From contig OY730169.1 of the NCBI GenBank assembly GCA_963422465.1, positions 4,340,001 through 4,404,000 on the forward strand: a DNA stretch of 64,000 nucleotides, given 5' to 3'. Made by a program: the position numbers and the translations under genes. This document shows positions 55,149 through 64,000 of this stretch, one piece after another; the stretch's first letter is position 1; every line of letters begins with the position of its first letter. Source of the DNA: Lichina pygmaea (lineage: Eukaryota > Ascomycota > Lichinomycetes > Lichinales > Lichinaceae). A model generated the notes under the pieces. That model worked only from the letters and a program-made list of their open reading frames with translations. It had not been told where the DNA came from and made no database searches.

Positions 55149-55981
55149 TTTCGTCACGAGGGGTCTGAGCAAAGAAGCCTCGGTGTCGGAGAAAGGGAAA
55201 GTGTTGTGGGCCTCACCTGCTTGCAGTAGTGCGTGTAGTGACCGTCGAGATCGCTATCCTTGACCCAGACGGTGATGCAGTCCAGCTCATCCTCCAGCTT
55301 GTTCTCGATCTCGGTACGCTGGTGCTTGTCCTCGAGGGCGTCGGTCGGCATGCCGAGCGTGCCGACCCAGGTCACATCTCGCAGCGGACCCTCGGCGGAC
55401 TTCTGTGCGGCGCGGATCGAGTTCCGCAGGCCGCCGTTGACGCGGTCCGAGGTCTCGACGGTCCAGTCCGCGCGCCCAAACGCGTCGACATGGAGACCGT
55501 CGAGACCGTAGCCACGGTTGCCGCCACGGCGCTCCGGGGCCCTAGCGAGCCCGCCAGGATCTCGTTGGCGCATGTCATCGACGGGCTTGCCGTGCTTCAG
55601 GATCGACGATGGCGGGGGCGGGCCCGCCCTCGAGGGTGGCTGCCGCAGCACGAGACCAGTTCCCCATGCCGGCGTGTGGTGTTCGGTGAGCGTGGGCGAC
55701 GCCGATCCAAACTGAACGTTCGACTGCGAGCTGGGCGTACTCAAGGGCATCCGCGAGAAGAAGTCGGCGTGGTCGTCAACGGAGCCGTTGGTCGCGAGAG
55801 GCGCCGTGGACGGGCCGGGTGTCAGACGGCCATCCAGCAGATTCAGGTTGCCTGACGAGAGACGAGACGAGGGTCTGTCATCCGAAGGCAGACCGCGGGG
55901 AAGAGAGGGCCGCTGAGACTGGGCATCGACATGAAAGTGAATGGTGTGAGGGAGGAAAAGTGAGACAACGAAGACAGGCAT
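52529..55981 (-). CDS. TPS3: trehalose synthase complex regulatory subunit (Tps3/Tsl1 type)
   Basis: Six exons on the minus strand: 55217-55981, 55076-55086, 54968-55006, 54220-54802, 52694-54044 and 52529-52578, giving 932 residues. Exon 2 is an 11-nt microexon (codes ILWP with the next base). The start MPVFVVSLFLPHTIHF is family-typical. A disordered stretch (about 20-150) precedes a GT20 synthase-like domain (WVGTLGMPTDAL, GDVIWIHDYHLFLVPSMV, GFFLHASFPSSEVFRCL, IVARDKLDHVRGVRQKLLAY, ADALMITSLREGMNLTCHEF). A phosphatase-like domain follows (IIDYEGTLASWG, YVMSGRRPEEL, VAENGCFLKYAGG, SWIEERHCSLIFHY, FLMVAGDDRDDEPIFRW). The nucleophile motif is DYEGT, not D-x-D, as in regulatory Tps3/Tsl1 rather than catalytic Tps2. 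It stabilises the cytosolic Tps1/Tps2 complex. It ends GVLSTLQKLAALPPSA. Confidence 0.95.
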
Positions 55982-57578
55982 GATTCGTCAGCTCGCAATG
56001 TCGACGGCAACGGTGGTGTTGGTTCCTCGTGCGGCCTTCCGCTTGGGTGCGCACTGACAGCCGGTTCAGAGCATGACCTTGCCCCTCGTCGCCCACGGAT
56101 CAGCCAATGTCCCTGGGACCTACTTCCGTAGAAACGCTGAATCGAGAGCTGCTGGAAAGGAGCCAGACCGACCTCAGCCTGCCTCACCTTACGTTAGAGC
56201 TACAGGGATGTTGCGAGGGTAGCCTGTCGTTGCGAAGACAGCTGTGTAGATTGGGATGACGGGAGAGCACGGTCGAAAGCAGGGCGGGGTATTACGTAAC
56301 TTACGACGGCGTGGGGTGCGTTTTGTACGTAAATTTACGTAGTACTGTAGCGGGGTGGTCCAGGCACACCCAAGATCGTGAAGGGGGGGTTTAAGGCCGC
56401 TCCTTGGGTACTGTAGTTGTATGTGCTCATACGTACGAGGTACTTATAGGGAGGTAGACTTTAGATCAATGTCACATCTGCTTACCTCGTACTTCCGTAC
56501 CTCCGTGCGGGGGTACTCCGTACTGTATGAGTAGACGAGGCCCCGACACCCAGTGACCCCCACCCATTACCCGTACTGCAACTGGGTGTACGAAGTACGG
56601 TACGTATATATGGGTACGTACTGCACCTTCGTCCCAAGATGGTGTCATGATGTACTCGTATATGTACGGTACGTACTTGGTACTTCGATGAGGGTACGAG
56701 GTACAGTACCCGCCAGAACGCAAGCTTAACCGGTAAGCGATCTTATGTTACCGAGCTGACTGATCCAAGCTCAATTGTGACAACAGCGGCTAAACGGTCT
56801 TATGTCCAATCACGTGACAGATTCTCTGTCGCCCACTCCCCCACCTCCTCCCGCATAGCTGGGAAGAGAGAGGGGGCCTATTGAATCCCAGATCGCCATC
56901 GAGCGTGAGCGAGTGCCCCTCCCTACTCCTCCTCCTCCTCCTCCTCCTCCTCCTCCTCCTCCTGCCACCCGTCTTCCTGGCATTTCACGACAGGAGCGAG
57001 TGACGAGCGTCAATCAACATCGGAGAAAGAGGGAGAGAGAAGGCCCCAGATTCAGCCAGTACAAGTCCTTCTTTCTTCCATCTCCCAGGTTCTTTCAAAA
57101 TCGGTTGGTTGGTTGGAACGGACCGGACCGAGCAGCGAAGGAAGAGAAAGGAACTTGTTCTTCGGGACGTCCTGAAATCCAATCTTAACAACGATCATCA
57201 TCGTCGTCGTCGTCATCCTCACATTCACCGTCGCCCCTCGCCCGTAACCCTATCCTTCTTTTTTTTGACAATCCTTTCTCAATCCAGCTGCAGATCTTCG
57301 CTTCCTCCGTCTTCCGAGTCCACCGTCCACGGTCCACCGTCCAATTCTTACAGTACGAGTGATCGTCACATCCTTCCGCCTCATTCGATCCATCCGGCTC
57401 TCCTTCCTTTCCTCCTTCTACTCGTCCTTAAACTCGAGCAACCGCGACTACCGTCATCACCGCGTCGACAATCGTCTGTCAGACGGAATCGAGCGAGTCG
57501 ACAAGGCCGCTCAGAAATCAGGCAAAGTCGTTTCCTCCACCTGATCGTCGACCCCGCATCTTGGTCTCTGGGCTCGCC
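55982..57578. promoter_or_regulatory. divergent intergenic region with GTAC-rich core
   Basis: 1.6 kb between TPS3 and the next gene. A GTAC-dense core at 56320-56710 includes GTACTCCGTAC at 56513-56523. A (CTC)n tract is at about 56926-56961, then pyrimidine-rich leader DNA continues to 57578. Confidence 0.55.
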
Positions 57579-58349
57579 ATGTCGTCCGACAACACGAACT
57601 CCTCTACTCCGGCCATCCCGACAACTCGTGACCGTGACCGTCGTGCGTCCTTCTCCCCGGGACAGGCATTGACCAACCTGTTCGGCCGTTCGCCGACCAG
57701 GGCGAACACGACCTCCGGCTTCCCAGGCCCCATCGCCACGGCGGCGGCAGCCAACGCCCAGCAGCACGGCCGTCGCATGTCCATCTCGACGCTCGGACTG
57801 TCGGGCTCGCCGACCCAGACGTCCCCGTTCGCCACGGGCGCGCCGCGACGCGAGAGCGTGTCGAGCGCCGGCGCCGCCTCGGCCAATACGGACGAGAGCG
57901 CGATCGAGGACGGAGATTCTCCCGTCACCGCTCCCAACTCGCCGCTCGCTCGACGGATGAGCTACGGTGCGAGGGCGCTGCGAGACGTTCGCGGCGGCTA
58001 CGGCGCCGGTGGAAACAGCGTCAACGGTATGTCGTCGTCCTGGTCGCACCCGCCTCGGCCCACTAGACACCGGGGGTCTGTTTGATCGGAGCTGATACGT
58101 GACTTGTGATCATCCTTAGGAGAAGGGTTCAACTGGTCGGATTCGCTCCGATCGCGAGCCCAGCGGGCTTCGACCGCCAGCGCGATGCCGCCGAACAACG
58201 TGGCATCGGTCGCGGCTCCCGCGCCGACCGAGGTCACCGCCTCGAATGCGACGGCGACGGTGGTTCCGCCGCGGAACATGCCCAAGGCACCCCCCGTTCC
58301 CGACCATTTTCAGGAGCGGATCCTGAAGGGAGACTTCTACATGGATTAA
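57579..58349 (+). CDS. Ser-rich conserved fungal protein, unknown function
   Basis: Two exons, 57579-58026 and 58120-58349 (93-bp intron, donor GTATGT, acceptor CTTAG), giving 225 residues. The N-terminus is disordered and Ser/Thr/Ala-rich with short motifs that look like kinase targets (RRMSISTLGLSGSPTQTSPF, RRESVSS, RRMSYGARAL). The conserved C-terminal part is GEGFNWSDSLRSRAQRAS and, at the very end, PDHFQERILKGDFYMD. I have seen this ending in uncharacterised Pezizomycotina proteins. There is no membrane segment or signal peptide. Several RRxS sites suggest regulation by a PKA-like kinase; this is inference. Confidence 0.8.
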
Positions 58350-59802
58350 TGACGTCGTGAGGCACGATGGCAGCCTGGCGACGACGACGAAGACGATGAA
58401 AACGATAGCGATGACGATGACGCTCGGTGATGGTATTGGTTGAGGAGCTGACGTTACGATTCGCCTGCCACGACCGTTGAATGAGACCTGGCTGGCTCCA
58501 GTTGTGGCACACAGGAGGTGCCGTCTTTGGCTTTCGTCGGTTGGCTTCCAGGGTTGCCTTTGGACGTCGGAGAGAGCGAGAGAGCTTTGGGTTGCAGTTG
58601 CGCGTGTATTCGAATGGGCCATGCTCGTGTCAACCTGGTTCCGATGGACTCCGTTCCCCGTCATCACATCTGTCGCCCTCTCGTTTCTTTTCGAACTCCT
58701 CTTTCTTTCTTACTCGTAAGCTCGCAAGGTACATTTTCAAGCCATGTCTTGCTACGGCCAGGTTTCCTCTGTCCGAGCAGCTCTCCTCCGGCCTGGATCG
58801 CATCTGGATGACATCTTCCACATGCACCTCTTTGCTCCCGATTCTCCCCATCTGCCCAGATTTCCCTGTATCAGCGCACGATGGCTGAATTTCTTTAAGT
58901 GATCGCCGAATAGGGATCCTCCCCTTGCCATGTAATATCTTTCACCTCCTGCTTCTACTCTCTGCGTGTACCCCTGGCGGGTCCCGGCCTCGTGTGTGTT
59001 GGTCCACTTCCTCCCTTTCTCGTATCGTGGCACTATCACCACCATCTGCCTGCTACCTGTCTACCTACCTGTCTACTATCCCACTACTTAGCTTTGTTCC
59101 TACAAAACATCTATTATGTGGTTCTCTTGGATGCCTTTGGCATGAGGTGATGGCAGGAGAATCAGGGTCCTACTCTTTTCAAACAGCCAAATCAACCGAT
59201 CGATTCCCTTGCTTCTTCCTCTTCCTCTTCCTCTTCCGGTTCCTCTTTCTGCTGCCGCTGCTTTCCACAAGGTTTCAACCTCTGCATGGAGAAGCACAAA
59301 GTACAGTAACAGCTACGTGCGGAGGCAGACAATACGGAATAGTATCGGGCTGAAGTGGGTATGGTTGATCGTTTTTTTGTTTGTTTGGGGAAGGGGCCCT
59401 TCGATTGACTTTCAGTCGTTCCCGTTGGTTTGTGCCAGTAAATTATCTTTTTCGTAGTCCAAGGGGGGAAAGCAATCCCTTATGACGTACTTCCGTGTCA
59501 CATACAAATCCGCTGTTCGAGTACAGCTGCACGGAGGTGGGCACAATCAACAGGAGGTTGGCCTGCGATGCAGATCTCTGGAGGAGATTCCATTCGTCTT
59601 CTTCTTTCCTTTGGGTTCGTCTACTACGTACAGCACTCTCGTCATGCTTGGTCTGGTATTCACCAAAGAGGACGCGATCGATGGTCTTGCTCGCTCGCGA
59701 AGGGAAATAAGCCAATTAATGGACGCTCTTTGGAAACGATCTGCGGGGAACTCGGGGACAGTGCCGAAAAGTTGTCGCTCTTGTGACAGGCACAGAGCGT
59801 GT
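58350..59802. other. intergenic between convergent genes
   Basis: C/T-rich on the plus strand between about 58650 and 59300; no coding frame supported. The minus-strand part next to 59803 should be the PXR1 3' UTR. Confidence 0.5.
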
Positions 59803-61310
59803 TCAGGCCTTGATCATGAGAATCTGAAATGCACTTCTGGATCAGCGACAGAAGCGAGATTTAGTGATCAGCGCCGACAGCGTGATCGTTGTCGGCGTTG
59901 GCAGCCGTGGTGATGCGTGTGGTGGTCGAATGATCATTGGCGGCATCTTTTGGTGACTACACGCTCAACCGTGACAGGGTGCGGGGATGCGGCATAGAGG
60001 AGACAAGGCTTTGAGAAGGGAGGGAAAGGAGACACAGGAGCATTGTGAAGCGCCGGGTGGGAAGTACCTCGTTGAGAGCCCTCTGATCGCTGACCGCTAG
60101 ACGCTTTTGCGCGATCGAGCGCTGTCGTATAGAACCCCTGCTTCCTGCCGCCGTGGCCGCTGTGCGGGTGAGCAGAGGTGCGCTGCTGTCCGAGGAGACC
60201 GTGCTTGGCAAGACGTTTGCGAAAGCGGTGTCCGAGAAAGAGGAGCAGGCCACGGTTGCCATTTTGGCGCTAGACGCATCGACCTCTAATTTCTCTCCAT
60301 CAAAATTTTCCGCACGCCTTCGTTTCTTGGCTTTCTCTTTCGGATCCTTATCCTTGTGCTTCTTCTTCTTCTTCTTCTCTTTCTTGATGTCCTTTTCTCG
60401 ATCTCCTTTGCGTTCGCTGTTCTCATTGGGCCGGATCTTCTCTTGACGATCTCGACGAGACTTCTTACAAGGGCTGCTCCCTCCATTGAGATCACCTTCG
60501 AGAACCTGGCCGGTCGGCCGCGGCTGCGCTTTGGAGGGTGGCTCGTCGATTGCAGGACTGGCATATTCGGGACTGTTGGTGAGTAAAGGCCGGTGGGATG
60601 AAGCGTCTGTGGGGCGTTCAGGGCTGTTCTTGAGCTTCGTCGGCTTCCGCTTTTTCTTGACCAAATTTTCTGTCTTCTTTTTCTCTGTTTTTGAAGGAGC
60701 TGAGGTCGAACTGTCAAGGTTCTGGGCTTCAATAAAATCCGGCTTCGCTTGCAATCCCTTCTTAGCGGACCTCAAATCGGCCGGTGTCTCCTCGCCGTCT
60801 TCATCTTTCCGTATCTGATCCCCCACGAGCAAACCTCCTTTGACAAACCTCATCGTCCCTAGTCGCCGTTCAACATACTGGCTGCGGCGTAGACCATCTC
60901 GCGCCGACTGTTGCCGAAACAGTTCGACCTCTGTCTTGCCATTCAGCCGACCCAGCAGCGATTGGAACGCGTCAAGCCCCGTCCCCTCTCCCTCGCGCAA
61001 ACCATGGCCGGCGGCGCTCGCACCCAGACCCAGCGTATCCTCTTTTGGCGTCACTCTGACGTGGGAAAAGCTCCCGGCGCCATGCAACTCTGCGTGAGGG
61101 GCATCCTTAGCCCCCAGGTGTGTTCCTGGCTTCCAGCCTTGCGACGCCAGAATTCGGTGGCCAAAGTTGGATGTGCATGACGACCAGTGTGTATTGTTTG
61201 GATCGTGCGAAATCTTGTGCCGTCTGTCAGAGGTGGTCAGCGAGACGATAATGCAGAACGATGTTGACTAACAGGGACTACACCTACTTTCTGGGCGCTG
61301 CGAGACCCAT
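59803..61310 (-). CDS. PXR1: G-patch ribosome-biogenesis protein Pxr1 (PINX1 homologue)
   Basis: Three exons on the minus strand: 61288-61310, 60068-61223 and 59803-59823, giving 399 residues. The N-terminus MGLAAPRKRHKISHDPNNTH then NFGHRILASQGWKPGTHLGA is the Pxr1/PINX1 G-patch start. The middle has SQYVERRLGTMRFVKGGLLVG-like residues, then a long Lys/Glu/Asp-rich part (KKEKKKKKKHKDKDPKEKAK). The C-terminal stretch RSIAQKRLAVSDQRALNE is completed by a 7-codon last exon (ILMIKA and stop) after a 244-bp intron; without that splice the frame would end in unrelated residues. Pxr1 is nucleolar, stimulates the Prp43 helicase, and acts in rRNA and snoRNA processing; the human protein also inhibits telomerase. 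Confidence 0.93.
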
Positions 61311-61729
61311 CTGAAATGTTTGTCTCGACTGCTTCGACGTTTACTACCGCTCGAGCTGAATTGTCAATTCAGCCTGCGTTTGTGCGAAACAAGAATCTGC
61401 ATATGAGGTCGCTATGCTTGTCCACACATACGGTATCCCGTACCTTACCGTACCGGTACCGTATCATATCATACGGTAGGGCTGAGTGCGGCTGATAAGA
61501 CCGGCCCGCAAGGCTCACCTCACGGTCTGCAGACGCGCCTCGCCGCGACATGGCACTAGATCTTGCGATGTACGAGCACAAATCTTGGGTGGCTGCTGGT
61601 ACGACCAGACAAATTGCATCACGATTGGCGTTCCGGGGCCAGTGGGTAGCTTCTGTCGAAACAACGTCGACAATGGGCCAAGTGCTTTGAATCAACCTCG
61701 AGCTCCGTTCAGTGCAAGCGCCCGCCATA
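61311..61729. promoter_or_regulatory. divergent spacer, PXR1 and Inp5x genes
   Basis: 419 bp between divergent starts. A degenerate GTACCG/ATACGGTA palindromic patch lies near 61428-61480. No other gene seen. Confidence 0.5.
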
Positions 61730-64000
61730 ATGGCCATCGAAGTCCTCCTCCGGAGTCTTCCCTATCGGTCGATAGCCCTCAAGACATCATCTCATGCCCT
61801 GATACTTCGGCACAATTCGTCCACGGATGCGACTGAGAAATCGACCGGTCAAGGCTACCGAGCAGGAGACTTGCCTGCTCGCTGTATAGTCGATTTCTCT
61901 AGCCTGGACGCGGTCGATCTCAGCGGCTACATTCATCTGACCCCGCTACCCATTCAAGGAACGCTCGGTCTCATAACTCTTGGCGATGGAATCTTCCTGT
62001 CCGTTGTCACCAACTCGACGCAGGTTGCCACTGTCCGGCCAGGAGAGACGGTGCAAAGGATTGGCGGAGTAGAGTTCTGTATGTACCTGACTAGGCCTGA
62101 GCTCTTCTGCTGGAGTTACTGATGGTGTCAGATTGCCTGAATAGCGCTGAGTACGACTATGTCGGCACCAATGACTTCAGTCATTACTCGCCCGACACCT
62201 TGGATGGATACGACAGCGATCACGGATATGATCGACCAGATCCGGTGCTGGAACACCCCTGTCTCGAGCTGAAGAAGCTACTGAGTCGAGGAAGCTTCTA
62301 CTATAGTGGCAATTTCGACTTGACAAACCGGCTGCAGGAGAGGTCTGTGGCGCTCGAATCGATTTCCTAGTCACGTTATCCTGATACAGCGTCTTCTTTC
62401 TCATGGCAGATCCACATATAATGCTACTTTCGACTTTGATCACGCTGAGGATCAGTTCCTATGGAACTCGTACATGATCAAACCTTTGCTGGACTTCCGC
62501 ACACGATTGGCGACCCACGAGCAAGAGGCGCTCGACTCGTCACGCATTCTCACCTCTGCCATCCGCGGTTTTGCCCTGTCCGTCGTCGTTCCTGCCGCCA
62601 GCTCTCCTGTTCGCCACGCCACATTCGGCTCGCCCAGCACGTTGACGCTGATATCACGGCTGTCCTGTAAGAGGGCCGGCACGCGATTCAACGCTCGTGG
62701 TATCGATGACGAAGGCAACGTAGCGAACTTTGTCGAAACGGAGACTGTATTCTATATGCCATCGGGCCTATGCTTCTCCTACGTCCAAGTCAGGGGATCG
62801 GTGCCGGTCTTCTGGGAGCAGACGGCCGGACTGATACCGGGACAGCAGAAAATCCAGATCACACGATCACTGGAAGCTACCCAGCCTGCTTTCGACAAGC
62901 ACTTTGAGGATCTGGAATACAAATATGGAGTGGTCCATGTCTTGAATCTGCTCAGCGAGACCAAGCCCGGGGAGATGGACCTCACCAACAGCTACCGGCA
63001 CCACGTACGGCACAGCTCCCTGAACGAAGCGGCCGCTAACGGCGACCCCGACCGTGAGCTCATCCTGGAGACGGAGTTCGACTTCCACGCCCAGACCAAG
63101 GGACCTTCAGGCTACGAGGCGGCAGATATGATCCAGCACATGATCAAGAACTCCACCGAGGGGTTTGCGTACTTCTGCTCCGAGCAGAATGCTTCGGGCT
63201 TCGGCGAGAAAGCTGCGAGCTCTCGACAGCAGCCGTCAGTCGTTCTACAGCAAGAGGGAGTTTTCAGGACCAACTGTCTGGACTGCCTTGACCGGACGAA
63301 CATCATACAGACCCTCATAAGTCGGATCGCCCTCGAAGGCTTCTTCACCCTGTGCAATTCACGGGCCAGTCCAGATTTCTGGGTACGCCATTCAGGCCTG
63401 TGGGCTGACAACGGTGATGTAAGTTTCACACCATCGGCGAGTGTGGACCGTTCTGACGACTGGCCACGATAGTGTCTGTCCAAGATCTATGCAGGGACCG
63501 GTGCACTGAAAACGTCTTTCACCAGACATGGGAAGATGTCGCTGGCCGGGGCTTTTGCAGATGCACGCAAAAGCGCGGCGCGGATGTACATCAACAACTT
63601 CACCGACAAGAGCCGGCAGAACAACATTGATACATTGCTCGTAGGGGTTCATGGCCGCCCTAATCTTCAGTGCGCTGATCGCTTTCTAGGGCCGTTTGAT
63701 CAGCCAATCCCCTGTGCAGTTGTACGACCCGATCAACGACTTTGTCGGTGCCGAGTTGAGGAAGCGGTATGTTCGTCAGCGCCCCTTCTCTCTCCAATCT
63801 CGGGGCTAAAATCAGGTAGAACTGCGGAATACTCGTCACCAAAGCAGATTCGGATATGGGTTGGCACATTCAACCTGAACGGGCGAACATCAGGGATCAG
63901 AGATGATTTGTCCTCTTGGCTTTGCCCTAGTCCGGACCCCGCCGCCCAACCGGATCTCGTAGTCGTTGGGTTCCAGGAGATAGTTGAGCTCAGCCCTCAA
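61730..64000 (+). CDS. synaptojanin-type polyphosphoinositide phosphatase (Inp51/52/53-like), 5' part
   Basis: Six exons seen: 61730-62078, 62132-62342, 62410-63418, 63473-63640, 63690-63766 and 63820 to the window edge. The start MAIEVLLRSLPYRSIALKTS is typical. The Sac1-like lipid phosphatase domain fills the first ~600 residues, with VEFYCLNSAEYDYV, NATFDFDHAEDQFLWNSY, RRAGTRF-like RAGTRFNARGIDDEGNVANF, VFWEQTAGLIPGQQ, and the catalytic C-x5-R motif NCLDCLDRTN. The inositol 5-phosphatase domain begins at the end (IRIWVGTFNLNGR, then DLVVVGFQEIVELS) and continues right of the window. Such enzymes remove 5- and 4-phosphates from PtdIns(4,5)P2 and act in endocytosis and actin control. A Pro-rich tail would be expected later. 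Confidence 0.95.

Overview
The window is nuclear DNA of a filamentous ascomycete (Pezizomycotina; a Sordariomycete is my best guess, from gene content and style rather than from a database match). The evidence is short GT-AG introns of about 50-90 bp in most genes, fungal-specific families (Eis1, Tps3, Frag1/Sfk1, Y_phosphatase3, ULD-type ubiquitin-like protein, synaptojanin-type Inp5x), an alpha-factor-like pheromone precursor, and long pyrimidine-rich leaders. Gene models below were assembled by hand from splice signals and reading-frame phase; exon coordinates are given.

Layout. 1-1.26 kb: 5' part of a polyQ C2H2 regulator running off the left edge. 1.26-9.4 kb: long stretch without a convincing gene. 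9.4-10.1 kb: small bZIP gene. 10.1-17.0 kb: repeat island with a 200-base assembly gap, a 34-bp minisatellite, a MITE-like element with terminal inverted repeats, and a complete copia-type LTR element that encodes only Gag. 17.0-26.9 kb: phosphatase and EIS1 (divergent pair), Frag1/Sfk1 membrane protein, EMC2. 26.9-32.6 kb: poorly coding, with one doubtful gene and a decayed Tc1-like transposon. 32.6-38.6 kb: ubiquitin-like-domain protein and the five-repeat pheromone precursor. 40.9-51 kb: conserved unknown, proteasome alpha-7, small membrane protein, Erj5-like J protein, PRA1 protein and a low-complexity protein directly behind it. 52.5-64 kb: Tps3, a Ser-rich conserved protein, Pxr1, and a synaptojanin-type phosphatase running off the right edge.

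Functional themes are ordinary housekeeping: ER and secretory biology (EMC2, Erj5, PRA1), plasma membrane and phosphoinositides (Eis1, Frag1/Sfk1, Inp5x), proteasome, trehalose metabolism and ribosome biogenesis. The more unusual signals are in the non-coding and repeat DNA: an exact 11-base palindrome-like word GTACTCCGTAC present 11 times, always between genes; a gag-only LTR element with intact TSD, PBS and PPT; and nested terminal-repeat structures in a minisatellite. Within genes, the standouts are a tandem exon-plus-intron duplication in EIS1, an 11-nt microexon in TPS3, and pheromone repeats bracketed by dibasic sites on both sides.
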